A stretch of DNA of 64,000 nt from Streptomyces roseus (GCF_001044425.1 NZ_LFML01000015.1:1-64000); one strand, 5' to 3'. Counted from the stretch's first letter, positions 44,971-54,717 are shown. Notes: generated by a model from the sequence alone, not told the origin. Made by a program: numbers and translations.

Positions 44971-45297
44971 CGGCCGGGCGGGCTGACGCCCCCTCGGCCC
45001 CGCCCGCCACCTCCACCCCTCCCGCAGGGCCTTCACCTGGGATTCACCGAGCGTCCGTCATATGCCATGGCATGGCCGGGCCTGATCGGGGAATATCCCT
45101 TTCAGGTCGACGCCCGATCCACGGGTGTCGAGTCTCAGCGGGCGACATGGGGTCGTCCGCCCGGGAGGCCCTTTGCACCAGGACGCACGTGCGGTTCGCA
45201 CGGACGGAGTGGGAGGGCCGGAAATCGGCCCCGCAGGGGTGCCGATGACCGGTCCGGTCTTCATGGCCCGACCTCTTCCGAGGGGGTACGTCCTTCC
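44971..45297 (+). promoter_or_regulatory. 327-bp structured leader before phoH
   Basis: Contains a 12-bp palindrome ATGCCATGGCAT (45062-45073), CGTGCG-GTT-CGCACG (45188-45202) and GGGCCG-GAAAT-CGGCCC (45215-45231). The phoH frame stays open back to an ATG at 45067 without coding bias. No independent gene supported. Confidence 0.4.
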
Positions 45298-46614
45298 GTG
45301 GTGACCAGCACAAAGCGCCGCCTGCCCGACAGGCGGACCTACGTCCTCGACACCAGCGTCCTGCTGGCAGACCCCAACGCGATCACGCGCTTCGACGAGC
45401 ACGAGGTCGTGCTCCCGATCGTGGTGATCACCGAGCTGGAGGCAAAGAGGCACCATCCCGAACTCGGCTACTTCGCGCGTCAGGCCCTGCGCCTGCTCGA
45501 CGACTTCCGGGTTCGCTACGGTCGCCTCGACGCCCCCATCCCGTTGGGCGATATCGGCGGCACCCTCCGTGTCGAGCTCAACCACTCCGACCCCGGCGTC
45601 CTGCCCGCCGGCTTCCGGTTGGGGGACAACGACTCGCGGATCCTCGCGGTCGCCCGCAATCTCCAGGCCGAGGGCTACGACGTCACGGTCGTCTCGAAGG
45701 ATCTCCCGCTGCGCATCAAGGCCTCCTCCGTGGGGCTGCTCGCCGAGGAGTACCGGGCGGAGCTCGCGATCACCGATGCCGGCTGGACCGGCATGAGCGA
45801 GCTGGCGCTGTCCGGAGAGCAGATCGACCTGCTCTACTCGGAGGAGCGGCTGTACGTACCGGAGGCCGCCGAACTGCCCGTGCACACCGGACTGGTCCTC
45901 CAGTCCGAGCGGGGCAAGGCCCTGGGCCGGGTCACGCCGGACGGCAACGTCAGGCTCGTACGGGGCGACCGCGAGGCCTTCGGACTGCACGGCCGCAGCG
46001 CCGAGCAGCGCATCGCCCTGGACCTCCTGCTCGACCCGGAGATCGGCATCATCTCCATGGGCGGCCGGGCCGGCACCGGAAAGTCGGCGCTGGCACTGTG
46101 CGCGGGCCTGGAGGCGGTGCTGGAGCGCAGGCAGCACCAGAAGGTGATGGTCTTCCGGCCGCTGTACGCGGTGGGCGGCCAGGACCTCGGCTACCTGCCC
46201 GGCGACGCCAACGAGAAGATGAGCCCCTGGGCGCAGGCGGTCTTCGACACCCTCTCGGCGGTGGCCGGGCGCGAGGTCATCGAGGAGGTGCTGAACCGCG
46301 GGATGCTGGAGGTCCTGCCGCTCACGCACATCCGCGGGCGCTCGCTGCACGACGCCTTCGTGATCGTGGACGAGGCGCAGTCGCTGGAGCGCAATGTCCT
46401 TCTGACCGTTCTGTCCCGGATCGGTGCGAATTCGCGGGTCGTTCTGACCCACGATGTCGCCCAGCGGGACAACCTGCGGGTCGGCCGGTACGACGGAGTG
46501 GTCGCCGTCGTTGAGAAGCTGAAGGGGCATCCGCTCTTCGCGCACGTCACGCTCAACCGCTCCGAGCGCTCCCCGATCGCCGCGCTGGTGACCGAGATGC
46601 TGGAGTCGCTGTAG
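45298..46614 (+). CDS. PIN-PhoH ATPase (PhoH2 type)
   Basis: A 438-residue fusion. N-terminal PIN-type nuclease fold (~13-150): [13 protein letters not shown] with Asp18, [22 protein letters not shown], acidic residues for a metal-dependent RNase. C-terminal PhoH ATPase (~225-430): Walker [11 protein letters not shown] with Lys262, Walker B FVIVDEAQ (Asp358-Glu359), LTHDVAQ. In mycobacteria PhoH2 is an RNA helicase/RNase. GTG at 45298 or the adjacent GTG 45301; AGGGGGT lies upstream. Cytosolic. Confidence 0.92.
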   Translation: MVTSTKRRLPDRRTYVLDTSVLLADPNAITRFDEHEVVLPIVVITELEAKRHHPELGYFARQALRLLDDFRVRYGRLDAPIPLGDIGGTLRVELNHSDPGVLPAGFRLGDNDSRILAVARNLQAEGYDVTVVSKDLPLRIKASSVGLLAEEYRAELAITDAGWTGMSELALSGEQIDLLYSEERLYVPEAAELPVHTGLVLQSERGKALGRVTPDGNVRLVRGDREAFGLHGRSAEQRIALDLLLDPEIGIISMGGRAGTGKSALALCAGLEAVLERRQHQKVMVFRPLYAVGGQDLGYLPGDANEKMSPWAQAVFDTLSAVAGREVIEEVLNRGMLEVLPLTHIRGRSLHDAFVIVDEAQSLERNVLLTVLSRIGANSRVVLTHDVAQRDNLRVGRYDGVVAVVEKLKGHPLFAHVTLNRSERSPIAALVTEMLESL

Positions 46615-46656
46615 GCCGCGACGGGGCAAAAACCCCATAGCGGGTAAGTGAGTTGG

Positions 46657-46695
46657 CGCCGCCCGGCAAAGGCACGAGAGCCTAGCCGGGCGGCG
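46657..46695. terminator. stem-loop after phoH
   Basis: 11-bp perfect stem (46657-46667 with 46685-46695) with an inner AGGC/GCCT pairing, 43 nt past the phoH stop; a small GGGG-CAAAAA-CCCC hairpin (46623-46636) precedes it. Confidence 0.6.
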
Positions 46696-47039
46696 TCGTG
46701 CTGCACAGCCCTTTGAGGAAACCAACGGCAACATGCCTGGTGTGACCTTTCACACGCAACGGAGAATTGCCTTGCGGTGTCGGGGTCCGGCAGAGTCTGT
46801 TTTCCGTCAGGCCCCGCATACGGCACACCTGTATCTCCCGTTACTACGACGGGTGGTACGCGCAGCACCACAACTCCAGAGCCGTTCGCCGTATGCCGCC
46901 CGAGTCATCACGCGGCAGCCCCCGCAAGGGAGTTGCCCACGGGCCCGCGCCTCCAGTGATCACAGCTCCACGGAGGCCAGTGTCGAGGGGCACTATTGCG
47001 CCCGCCCGGTCACTGCGGACGCTGCTGGAAGGACACCGT
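46696..47039 (+). promoter_or_regulatory. 340-bp leader of the transglycosylase gene
   Basis: No gene. Includes the perfect inverted repeat GTGTGA-CCTT-TCACAC (46740-46755), somewhat like a CRP-class site but with 4-nt spacing. GAAGGA (47027-47032) is the ribosome site. I looked for the ydaO (c-di-AMP) riboswitch common before such genes and did not find its conserved core. Confidence 0.45.
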
Positions 47040-47738
47040 GTGAGCCGGATCTCGGTCCGGGGATTCGCAGTGGCTTCGGCCACCGCAGTCACCACCGTTG
47101 GCGCAGTCGTGGGCGTTGCCGCTGGCGACCCCGCCTCGAACGATCTCGAGACCACCGCGTCCGGGGCGACCCTCCTCGCCGACATTCCGGTCGGCGAGCA
47201 GGCGCAGGTCCAGAGCGCGTCCCTGACGCAGCAGGCCGACGCCATCGCCCAGGGCGCAGACACCGACGCCAAGCGTGTCGCCGAGGAAGCCGCCCGCATC
47301 CAGGCCGCCGAGGACGCCAAGTCCAAGAAGGCCGAGGCGCAGAAGGCCGCCGACGAGAAGGCGAAGAAGGACCGCGAGGAGAAGGAGCAGATCGCCTCCC
47401 GCTCCGCGGCGCGCAGCGCCGGCGACTTCGCCGTCCAGAGCTCCTACACGGTCGCCCAGGTCAAGGAGATCGCCCGGCAGATCGTTCCGGCCGGTCAGTT
47501 CCAGTGCTTCTCGAACATCATCAACGAGGAGTCCACCTGGAACTACAAGGCCGTGAACTCGTCCTCGGGCGCGTACGGTCTGGTCCAGGCACTCCCGGGC
47601 TCGAAGATGTCCTCGGTCGCCGACGACTGGCGCACCAACCCGGCCACCCAGATCCAGTGGGGCCTCAACTACATGAACGAGCGGTACCACAGCCCTTGCG
47701 CCGCCTGGAGCTTCCACCAGTCCAACGGCTGGTACTAG
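47040..47738 (+). CDS. secreted lytic transglycosylase (SLT domain)
   Basis: A 232-residue exported cell-wall enzyme. Signal peptide ~1-35 (GFAVASATAVTTVGAVVGVAAG); a long charged coiled-coil region (~55-125, KSKKAEAQKAADEKAKKDREEKEQ); then a compact SLT-like domain (~140-232) with catalytic Glu in INEESTWNY, SSGAYGLVQALPGSKM and two Cys that may be bridged. Cleaves peptidoglycan glycan strands. GTG at 47040. A terminator follows. Confidence 0.9.
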   Translation: MSRISVRGFAVASATAVTTVGAVVGVAAGDPASNDLETTASGATLLADIPVGEQAQVQSASLTQQADAIAQGADTDAKRVAEEAARIQAAEDAKSKKAEAQKAADEKAKKDREEKEQIASRSAARSAGDFAVQSSYTVAQVKEIARQIVPAGQFQCFSNIINEESTWNYKAVNSSSGAYGLVQALPGSKMSSVADDWRTNPATQIQWGLNYMNERYHSPCAAWSFHQSNGWY

Positions 47739-47762
47739 AGGACGCCCCCGCTCGACCTCGAA

Positions 47763-47793
47763 GAGCCCCGCACCGTCCTACGGTGCGGGGCTC
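47763..47793 (+). terminator. hairpin terminator after the transglycosylase
   Basis: Perfect 14-bp stem (47763-47776 with 47780-47793), 3-nt CCT loop; no T-run. Confidence 0.82.
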
Positions 47794-47845
47794 CTCGCGT
47801 GTACGGTCTTTCGAGGCGGGTACACGGGCGGGGGAAGGGAAACAC

Positions 47846-49249
47846 ATGGTGAAGAGGGCAGGCTGGCTCGGCCGGCTCGGCAACAGGCTCAACCGCGTGG
47901 AGGCGAGACTCCAGGCGCGGCGGGCCGAGGTCGAGGCGGAGAGCATGGGCGCGGTACCGGTTCCGCCCGGAGTTCCCGGCGTGGCCCGGTCGGGCGGGGG
48001 CACGAGCGCGGTGGCGCCGGCGGACCCGGCGTCCGGGACGTCCGCCGAGCACCCCGGCCACCCCGGCCACGCGCCGCACCCGCCGGCCCTGCGCGGGCGC
48101 CCCGACCCGGTGAGCGTGGTCCCGTGGGGCATGCGGGTCGCCGCCGAGGTCAGCTGGCGGCTCCTGCTGCTCGCGGGGATGCTCTGGGTCGTCATGAAGG
48201 TGATCAGCGAAGTCCGCCTGGTCGTCCTGGCCTTCGCCGCCGCCCTGCTCGTCACGGCACTGCTCCAGCCCTTCGTGGTCCGGCTGCGCCGCCTCGGCCT
48301 GCCGCGGGGGCTCGCCACGGCCGTCACCGCGATCCTCGGATTCGTGGTCATCGGGCTGGTCGGCTGGTTCGTGGTCTGGCAGGTCATGGAGAACCTCGAC
48401 GACCTCTCCAACCGCGTCCGCGAGGGCATCAACGAGCTCAAGACCTGGGCGCTGGACAGTCCGTTCCACGTGACCGAGAAGCAGATCAACGACATCGCGA
48501 AGAACCTCAGCGAGACGATCGGCACCAACACCGAGCAGATCACCTCCGCCGGCCTCCAGGGCGTGACGGTGCTCGTCGAGGTGCTCACCGGCATCCTGCT
48601 CGCGATGTTCTCGACGCTCTTCCTGCTCTACGACGGCAAGCGCATCTGGACCTGGGTGCTCGGCCTGGTTCCCGCCACCGCCCGCCCCGGCGTCGCGGGC
48701 GCCGGCCCGCGCGCCTGGCGCACGCTGACGGCGTACGTGCGCGGCACGGTGCTGGTGGCGCTGATCGACGCCATCTTCATCGGCCTCGGCCTCTACTTCC
48801 TCAAGGTGCCGATGGCGGTCCCGCTGGCCGTCTTCATCTTCCTGTTCGCGTTCATCCCGCTCGTCGGCGCGGTGGTCTCCGGCGCCCTCGCGGTCGTCGT
48901 CGCCCTCGTCACCCAGGGGCCGTGGACCGCGCTGATGACGCTGGCCGTCGTACTGGCCGTGCAGCAGATCGAGGGGCACGTGCTCCAGCCCTTCATCCTG
49001 GGCCGGGCGGTACGCGTGCACCCGCTCGCGGTGGTGCTGTCCGTGGCCGCGGGCGGCATGGTCGCGGGCATCGGCGGAGCGGTGGTCGCGGTCCCGCTGG
49101 TCGCCGTCACCAACACGGTGGTGGTCTACCTGAGGGCCTACTCCCGGGACCAGCTCCTGCACGGCGCCGCCGCAGTCGGCCCGGGTCCGCACGGCTCGAC
49201 GGCGCTCGAACAGGCCGCCGTGGAGGCCGGGCGTGATCAGCAGGCCTGA
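47846..49249 (+). CDS. AI-2E-type membrane transporter
   Basis: A 467-residue PF01594 (AI-2E/TqsA/PerM) permease. A long disordered Pro/His/Gly-rich cytoplasmic N-terminus (~1-88), then eight helices (e.g. LLLLAGMLWVVMKVI, LATAVTAILGFVVIGLVGWFVVW) with the large loop typical of the family, and the conserved IPLVGAVVSGALAVVVAL and GHVLQPFILGRAVRVHPLAVVLSV near the C-terminus. Substrate unknown; the name does not imply quorum-signal transport. GGAAGGGA precedes the ATG. Confidence 0.88.
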   Translation: MVKRAGWLGRLGNRLNRVEARLQARRAEVEAESMGAVPVPPGVPGVARSGGGTSAVAPADPASGTSAEHPGHPGHAPHPPALRGRPDPVSVVPWGMRVAAEVSWRLLLLAGMLWVVMKVISEVRLVVLAFAAALLVTALLQPFVVRLRRLGLPRGLATAVTAILGFVVIGLVGWFVVWQVMENLDDLSNRVREGINELKTWALDSPFHVTEKQINDIAKNLSETIGTNTEQITSAGLQGVTVLVEVLTGILLAMFSTLFLLYDGKRIWTWVLGLVPATARPGVAGAGPRAWRTLTAYVRGTVLVALIDAIFIGLGLYFLKVPMAVPLAVFIFLFAFIPLVGAVVSGALAVVVALVTQGPWTALMTLAVVLAVQQIEGHVLQPFILGRAVRVHPLAVVLSVAAGGMVAGIGGAVVAVPLVAVTNTVVVYLRAYSRDQLLHGAAAVGPGPHGSTALEQAAVEAGRDQQA

Positions 49250-49338
49250 GCCCGACGGGGACCGGGCGGCCGCGGCCGCCTCCTGTGGCGCAGCGAGGAC
49301 ATGCGCGATCTGATGACGAGCCTGCGCACATGAACGAC

Positions 49339-49374
49339 AGGGCCCCCGCCGCCGGGAACGGCAGCGGGGGCCCT
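49339..49374. terminator. bidirectional terminator with GGAA tetraloop
   Basis: An 11-bp perfect outer stem (49339-49349 with 49364-49374), one mismatch, then a 4-bp inner stem capped by GGAA, between the convergent AI-2E permease and ahpD. Confidence 0.85.
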
Positions 49375-49406
49375 GGAGCTCGTACGGTGGTCCGCACGAA
49401 GGGGTA

Positions 49407-49946
49407 CTACTCGGCGGCGAGGGCGGCCTCGGCGTCGAGGGTGACCGCGACGGCCTGGATCACCGAGGCGATCTTGAAGGCCTCCTGGACGGTCTCGCGG
49501 TCGACACCGGCCTTGCGCAGGACCTGCTCGTGCGAGTCCAGGCACTGGCCGCAGCCGTTGATCGCGGAGACGGCGAGCGACCACAGCTCGAAGTCGACCT
49601 TCTCCACGCCCGGGTTGCCGATGACGTTCATCCGCAGACCGGCCCGCAGCGTGCCGTACTCCGGGTCGGAGAGCAGGTGGCGGGTGCGGTAGAAGACGTT
49701 GTTCATCGCCATGATCGCGGCCGCGGACTTGGCGGCGGTGTACGCCTCCGGCGACAGGGCCGCCTTCGCCTCCGGCTCCAGCTCACGCAGGACGCGCGGG
49801 GAGCGGGCGGCGATCGCGCAGGACAGGACCGTGCCCCACAGCTGCTGCCCGGTCAGGGTGTCCTGGTTGCCGATGACCGAGCCGAGGTTCAGCTTCAGGT
49901 CCTTGGCGAAGTCCGGTATGGCGGACTTGAGGGAGTCGAGGGACAT
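49407..49946 (-). CDS. ahpD: alkyl hydroperoxide reductase AhpD
   Basis: A 179-residue AhpD-family carboxymuconolactone-decarboxylase-fold protein that reduces AhpC. Active site CGQCLDSHE: Cys132, Cys135, His139. It lies 3 nt after ahpC and is co-transcribed. In mycobacteria AhpD links AhpC to dihydrolipoamide-based reductants; the same is expected here. Confidence 0.96.
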   Translation of the reverse strand: MSLDSLKSAIPDFAKDLKLNLGSVIGNQDTLTGQQLWGTVLSCAIAARSPRVLRELEPEAKAALSPEAYTAAKSAAAIMAMNNVFYRTRHLLSDPEYGTLRAGLRMNVIGNPGVEKVDFELWSLAVSAINGCGQCLDSHEQVLRKAGVDRETVQEAFKIASVIQAVAVTLDAEAALAAE

Positions 49947-49949
49947 CCG

Positions 49950-50504
49950 TCACTCACCCGCCAGCAGGGCGCCGGCGTCCAGGGTGCCCTCGCCCTTGTT
50001 CCAGTTGCAGGGGCACAGCTCGTCGGTCTGCAGGGCGTCGAGGACCCGCAGGACCTCCTTGGGGTTACGGCCCACGGAACCGGCGGTCACCATCGTGAAC
50101 TGGATCTCGTTGTTCTGGTCGACGATGAAGACGGCGCGCTGCGCGAAGCCGTCCTCGCCCTGCACGCCACAGGCCTGCATGAGCTCGTGCTTGGAGTCGG
50201 CCAGCATCGGGAAGGGCAGGTCACGCAGGTCGGAGTGGTCCTTGCGCCAGGCGTGGTGGACGAACTCGGAGTCGCCGGAGACGCCGAGGATCTGGGCGTC
50301 GCGGTCCTGGAACTCCTCGTTCAGCTTGCCGAACGCGGCGATTTCGGTCGGGCAGACGAAGGTGAAGTCCTTCGGCCAGAAGAACACCACGCGCCACTTG
50401 CCCTCGTAGGTCTTGTGGTCGATCTGGGCGAACTCGCTGCCGGCTTCGAGCGAGACGCAAGCGGTCAGATCGTAGGTGGGGAACTTGTCACCGACAGTGA
50501 GCAC
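49950..50504 (-). CDS. ahpC: peroxiredoxin AhpC
   Basis: A 184-residue typical 2-Cys peroxiredoxin of the actinobacterial AhpC type, reducing hydroperoxides and peroxynitrite. Peroxidatic Cys51 in FTFVCPTE; two C-terminal cysteines (Cys164, Cys166 in LCPCNW), where mycobacterial AhpC also has a third Cys. GTG start with AAGGAG upstream. Expected to be induced by OxyR, whose gene is divergent. Confidence 0.96.
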   Translation of the reverse strand: MLTVGDKFPTYDLTACVSLEAGSEFAQIDHKTYEGKWRVVFFWPKDFTFVCPTEIAAFGKLNEEFQDRDAQILGVSGDSEFVHHAWRKDHSDLRDLPFPMLADSKHELMQACGVQGEDGFAQRAVFIVDQNNEIQFTMVTAGSVGRNPKEVLRVLDALQTDELCPCNWNKGEGTLDAGALLAGE

Positions 50505-50805
50505 GTGCTCTCCTTGCGAGATGGGAAGGTGATCCCTTTTGGGGGCTTTCCCTGCGGGGTTGGACGTGTCTCACATGCTGGCACAAGCAGCATTGATCGC
50601 GGAAATCGCAAGCGGTGGTCGCGGTGATCAGGGTTCCCTATCAATGCCTCTTTATGGACAGAGAGCGACGGGGAGCGATCAGTCGGGGGACACCTTTCGG
50701 CGCGAGCGCGTCACCGCCTCCGCGGAGGTCCGCCGAGCGGCGCACGGCCCGGCAAGGAGTTCCGCCGGGGCTAGTGTGGTGGCGGGTGATCGGAGGTACC
50801 TGTCA
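50505..50805. promoter_or_regulatory. ahpC/oxyR divergent control region
   Basis: 301 bp without a gene. TGATCAGGG-TT-CCCTATCA (50625-50643) is a near-palindrome of the size bound by LysR regulators; TTGATCGCGG-N-TCGCAA (50593-50611) lies beside it. These are the best OxyR-site candidates; the exact promoters are not clear. Confidence 0.5.
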
Positions 50806-51753
50806 GTGGCCGTCGGCAACAGGGGAGCGAAACAGGCGACGCTCGCGCAGCTGCGCGCGTTCGCCGCCGTCGCCGAACACCTGCACTTCCGGGACGCCGC
50901 CGCGGCGATCAACATGAGCCAGCCCGCGCTCTCGGGGGCCGTCTCCGCACTGGAGGAGGCCCTCGGCGTCCAGCTGCTGGAGCGCACCACCCGCAAGGTG
51001 CTGCTCTCCCCGGCGGGCGAGCGGATCGCCGCCCGGGCCAGGGCCGTCCTCGACGCGATGGGCGGGCTGCTGGAGGAGGCCGAGGCCGTACGGGCCCCCT
51101 TCACCGGGATCCTGCGGCTCGGGGTGATCCCCACGGTGGCCCCGTACCTGCTGCCGACCGTGCTCGGGCTGTTCCACCGCCGCTACCCCCGGATGGACCT
51201 CCAGGTGCACGAGGAGCAGACCTCCTCGCTGCTGGACGGGCTCGCCGGCGGACGCCTGGACCTGCTGCTGCTCGCGGTGCCGCTCGGCGTCCCCGGCGTC
51301 ACCGAACTGCCCGTCTTCGACGAGGACTTCGTCCTCCTCGCACCCCGGGAACACCCGCTCGCCGGGCGCCGGGACATCCCGCGCGAGGAACTGCGGGGCC
51401 TGCGGCTGCTGCTGCTCGACGAGGGGCACTGCCTGCGCGACCAGGCCCTGGACATCTGCCGCGAGGCGGGCCGGCCCGAGGGGGCGGCCGTCACCACGAC
51501 CGCCGCCGGGCTGTCCACCCTCGTCCAGCTGGTCGCCGGCGGGCTGGGCGTGACCCTGCTGCCGCGCACCGCGCTGCGGCTGGAGACCGCCCGCAACGAG
51601 CACCTGGCCACGGGGTACTTCGCCGAGCCCGCCCCCTCGCGGCGGATCGCGCTGGCCATGCGGACGGGAACGGCCCGGCAGGAGGAGTTCCGGGCCATCG
51701 CGGCCGCGCTGCGCGAGGCCGTACGCCCGCTCCCGGTGTGGCCGGCCGAGTAG
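50806..51753 (+). CDS. oxyR: LysR-type peroxide regulator OxyR
   Basis: A 315-residue LysR regulator. N-terminal winged helix (~8-68, LAQLRAFAAVAEHLHFRDAAAAINMSQPALSGAVSALE). The regulatory domain has the OxyR redox pair Cys209 and Cys218 in EGHCLRDQALDIC, the same 9-residue spacing as E. coli Cys199/Cys208. GTG at 50806 with GGAGG upstream. Divergent from ahpC-ahpD, as in S. coelicolor. Confidence 0.95.
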   Translation: MAVGNRGAKQATLAQLRAFAAVAEHLHFRDAAAAINMSQPALSGAVSALEEALGVQLLERTTRKVLLSPAGERIAARARAVLDAMGGLLEEAEAVRAPFTGILRLGVIPTVAPYLLPTVLGLFHRRYPRMDLQVHEEQTSSLLDGLAGGRLDLLLLAVPLGVPGVTELPVFDEDFVLLAPREHPLAGRRDIPREELRGLRLLLLDEGHCLRDQALDICREAGRPEGAAVTTTAAGLSTLVQLVAGGLGVTLLPRTALRLETARNEHLATGYFAEPAPSRRIALAMRTGTARQEEFRAIAAALREAVRPLPVWPAE

Positions 51754-51995
51754 GGCGGCCCCGCCGGGCGGCCGTACTCGTACGGACCCCCGCGCGCCCG
51801 GCGCCACCGCGTGCGCAGCCCGCCGGCGAACCCGTGGTGCAGAGATGACTGCCGGCCTGCCGTGGCGGCCATTCGTAGGGACTTTCGTCGCGCCGGGGAC
51901 GGATCGGAGCCGGGCCCGCGGGCGGCTGGCACTTTGAGGGCGAAGGGCACTGCCCCGTCCCCGGAAGGCTCCCGGAAGCTCCCGAAAGGCGCGCC

Positions 51996-53495
51996 ATGCA
52001 CGCACCCCCCACCGACGTCACCGCGCTCCCGCCCCAGCAGTCGACAGAGCCCGCCCCGACGGCCGCGCGGCCGTCTGCCGGATCCCCCGACCGGGTGGCC
52101 GGGCCCACGTGGTGGATGTGGGCCATGGCCTCGGGGCTCTTCCTCCTCTACATGCTGCTGTCGCTGCGCACCCATGAGCGGCTGCTGTCGCACGCCTTCG
52201 ACCTGGCGATCTTCGAGCAGGCCGTGCGCTCGTACGCGGAGGGCCACCTGCCCCTCTCCGAGGTCAAGGGGCCCGGCTTCCCGGTCCTCGGGGACCACTT
52301 CTCGCCGGTCCTGGCCGTGCTGGCACCCCTGTACCGGCTGTGGCCCTCGGCGCGGACCCTGCTCGTGGCGCAGGCGGGGCTGATCGCCGTCAGCGTCCTG
52401 CCGCTGACCCAGTGGGCGCGCCGGAGCCTCGGCTCCACCGCCGCCCTGGTGCTCGGGCTCTGCTACGGACTCTCGTGGGGCATCGCCAGCGGGGTCGGAT
52501 TCGACTTCCACGAGTGGGCGTTCGCCGTCCCGCTCCTCGCGTGCTCCCTGAGCGCGCTCGGCGAGGGCCGGCCGCGCGCCGCCGCGTGCTGGGCGCTGCC
52601 GCTGGTCCTGGTCAAGGAGGACATGGGGCTGACGGTGGCCGTGGTCGGCCTGCTCATCGCCTGGCGCGGAGGCCGGCGGGCGCGCCGGCTCGGGCTCGGC
52701 GTGGCCCTGGCCGGTGTGGCGTCGACGCTGCTGGCGGTGTTGGTGGTGCTGCCCGCGTTCAGTCCGAGCGGCTCGTACTTCTACACGGTGTACGCGGGCG
52801 CGTCCGGGGGCGGCCAGGGCGGCGGCTTCGCGGAGGCACTGCGCACGGCCACGATCGGGCTGGTCACCCCCGAGACCAAGGTGACGACCCTGATGCTGGT
52901 GCTGGCGCCGACCCTGTTCCTCGCGGTGCGCTCGCCGCTGGTGCTGGTCGCCGTACCGCTGCTGGTGGGCCGGGCCGTCTCGAACAACCCGGCCCACTGG
53001 GGCACCGGCTACCACTACTCGCTCACGCTGATGCCGATCGTCTTCGCCGCCTTCGTCGACGCCCTGGGGCGCCGCGGCACCACGGGCGCCGGCCTGCGCC
53101 GCTACCTGGCGGGCGCGGCCGGGGTCTGCGCACTGCTGCTGCCGGTGTACTCCCTGGCGCAGGTGGCCTACCCGGAGACCTGGCGGTCCGATCCGCGGAT
53201 CGCGGCGGCGCACCGGGTGATGGACCGGATCCCGGACGGGGCCACGGTGCAGGCCTCGGACGGGCTGGTGCCGCACCTCTCCGACCGCACGAGCGTCAGC
53301 CTCTACGGGTGGCCGGCCAGCCGCCCTGAGCCGCAGTGGATCGTGGTGGACACGCAGGTGCCGCAGCAGCGGCGCTGGCCGCTGTCCGCGACCGACGAGT
53401 CCATCGCCCTCGCGGGGGCCCGGGCGCAGGGGTACCGGGTGGTGGCCCAGGAGGCCGGGTTCATCCTCCTCGGCCGGTCCCCGAACACTCCCTAG
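51996..53495 (+). CDS. DUF2079 polytopic membrane protein
   Basis: A 499-residue DUF2079 protein with about eleven helices. A disordered Pro-rich N-terminus (~1-38) leads to GLFLLYMLLSLRTHERLLSHAFDLAIFEQAVRSYAEG, the conserved first external loop; GDHFSPVLAVLAPLYRLWP and FDFHEWAFAVPLL follow. The C-terminal domain (~400-499) is soluble and outside. The fold is like GT-C glycosyltransferases, but the reaction is unknown. Its TAG stop shares CTAG with the convergent RHH gene. Confidence 0.88.
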   Translation: MHAPPTDVTALPPQQSTEPAPTAARPSAGSPDRVAGPTWWMWAMASGLFLLYMLLSLRTHERLLSHAFDLAIFEQAVRSYAEGHLPLSEVKGPGFPVLGDHFSPVLAVLAPLYRLWPSARTLLVAQAGLIAVSVLPLTQWARRSLGSTAALVLGLCYGLSWGIASGVGFDFHEWAFAVPLLACSLSALGEGRPRAAACWALPLVLVKEDMGLTVAVVGLLIAWRGGRRARRLGLGVALAGVASTLLAVLVVLPAFSPSGSYFYTVYAGASGGGQGGGFAEALRTATIGLVTPETKVTTLMLVLAPTLFLAVRSPLVLVAVPLLVGRAVSNNPAHWGTGYHYSLTLMPIVFAAFVDALGRRGTTGAGLRRYLAGAAGVCALLLPVYSLAQVAYPETWRSDPRIAAAHRVMDRIPDGATVQASDGLVPHLSDRTSVSLYGWPASRPEPQWIVVDTQVPQQRRWPLSATDESIALAGARAQGYRVVAQEAGFILLGRSPNTP

Positions 53496-53767
53496 GTCTC
53501 CGGCGGGACGCGGGGGCGGCCGCGGGGCGGGATCGGGGCCGCCCCGCCCGGGAGGCGGCCGGCCTCGGACAGGGCCCGCCGCAGGAGGAACTCGATCTGC
53601 GCGTTGGCGCTGCGCAGTTCCTCGCCCGCCCAGCGCGCGAGGGCGTCGTACACCTGCGGATCGAGCCGCAGCAGCACCTGCTTGCGCGCCTGCCGCCCCG
53701 CCCGCGCGGCCGGCCGCTCCCGGCCCTCGGCCGCTTGCGGGTCCTGGGGCTCGCCGGCGGGGCTCAC
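53492..53767 (-). CDS. ribbon-helix-helix DNA-binding protein
   Basis: A 91-residue Arc/CopG-type protein. The core [42 protein letters not shown] (~32-75) is a strand followed by two helices, the RHH fold. Disordered charged ends. GTG start overlaps the SPFH stop (GTGA). The likely target is the palindrome at 54718-54733 upstream of its own operon. RHH proteins also occur in toxin-antitoxin pairs, but no toxin is present. Confidence 0.78.
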   Translation of the reverse strand: MSPAGEPQDPQAAEGRERPAARAGRQARKQVLLRLDPQVYDALARWAGEELRSANAQIEFLLRRALSEAGRLPGGAAPIPPRGRPRVPPET

Positions 53768-54675
53768 TGGTAGAGCGTGCCCGTGTTGACGACCGGCTGG
53801 GCGGCCCGGTCGCCGCACAGGACCACCATCAGGTTCGAGACCATGGCGGCCTTGCGCTCCGGATCCAGGTCCACGATGTCCTGCTCCGCCAGCCGGGTCA
53901 GAGCCAGTTCGACCATGCCCACCGCCCCTTCCACGATCTGCTTGCGGGCCGCCACGACCGCGCCGGCCTGCTGGCGCTGGAGCATCGCGGAGGCGATCTC
54001 CGGAGCGTACGCGAGGTGCGTGAACCGGGACTCTATGATCCGCACGCCGGCCGGCTCCACCCGGGCGTGCAGTTCGAGGGCCAGCTTCTCGGTGATCTCC
54101 TCGGCGTTGCCGCGCAGCGAGAGCCCGCCCTCCTCGTGGGCGTCGTACGGGTACTCGATCGCGATGTGCCGCACCGCCGCCTCGGTCTGGGTCTCGACGA
54201 ACTGCGTGAAGTCCTCCACCTCGAACGACGCCCGCGCGGTGTCCTCCACCCGCCACACCACGACGGCCGCGAGCTCGATCGGGTTGCCGTACGCGTCGTT
54301 GACCTTCAGGACGGCCGTCTCGTGGTTGCGGACCCGGGTGGAGATCTTCTCCCGCGAGGTCAGCGGATTGACCCAGCGCAGCCCGTCCGTACGGATCGTC
54401 CCCCGGTACCGGCCGAACAGCTGGACCACCCGGGCCTCGCCCGGAGCCACCATGTTCAGCCCGCCCATGGCGACGGCCGAGGCAGCGATGAGGAGGACGC
54501 CGAGCACGATCAGTGCCACGTGCGCGGCCGACGCGTCCGAGGCCGCCCCCAGGGCGATCATCCCGGCACCGGCCAGGACCCCCAACAGCCCCAGGAGCAG
54601 GGCCAGTCCACCCCCCACGCTGCGTGCCGTGAACTCGCGTACGTCTCCTGCCACAGCAGCCGTCTTTGTCATCAT
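53764..54675 (-). CDS. SPFH/Band 7 (stomatin-like) membrane protein
   Basis: A 303-residue prohibitin-homology protein. Two N-terminal helices (~20-45, ~50-72), then the Band 7 domain (~75-250): [52 protein letters not shown], and a helical region with LARQ-like [25 protein letters not shown]. Scaffolds membrane microdomains and often regulates proteases. Operon with the RHH gene; the palindrome AAAGTGATATCACTTT lies 43 nt upstream. Confidence 0.92.
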   Translation of the reverse strand: MMTKTAAVAGDVREFTARSVGGGLALLLGLLGVLAGAGMIALGAASDASAAHVALIVLGVLLIAASAVAMGGLNMVAPGEARVVQLFGRYRGTIRTDGLRWVNPLTSREKISTRVRNHETAVLKVNDAYGNPIELAAVVVWRVEDTARASFEVEDFTQFVETQTEAAVRHIAIEYPYDAHEEGGLSLRGNAEEITEKLALELHARVEPAGVRIIESRFTHLAYAPEIASAMLQRQQAGAVVAARKQIVEGAVGMVELALTRLAEQDIVDLDPERKAAMVSNLMVVLCGDRAAQPVVNTGTLYQ

Positions 54676-54717
54676 CTGCCCCCATTCGCGCGGTCGCGGC
54701 CGGTCGGGCCGCTTAGC

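Noticed and set aside
46696..47039. ydaO (c-di-AMP) riboswitch before the transglycosylase
   Set aside because: The conserved core sequence of that riboswitch class is not visible; a covariance search would decide.
53492..53767. RHH protein as antitoxin
   Set aside because: No toxin-sized neighbour; its partner is a 303-residue SPFH membrane protein.
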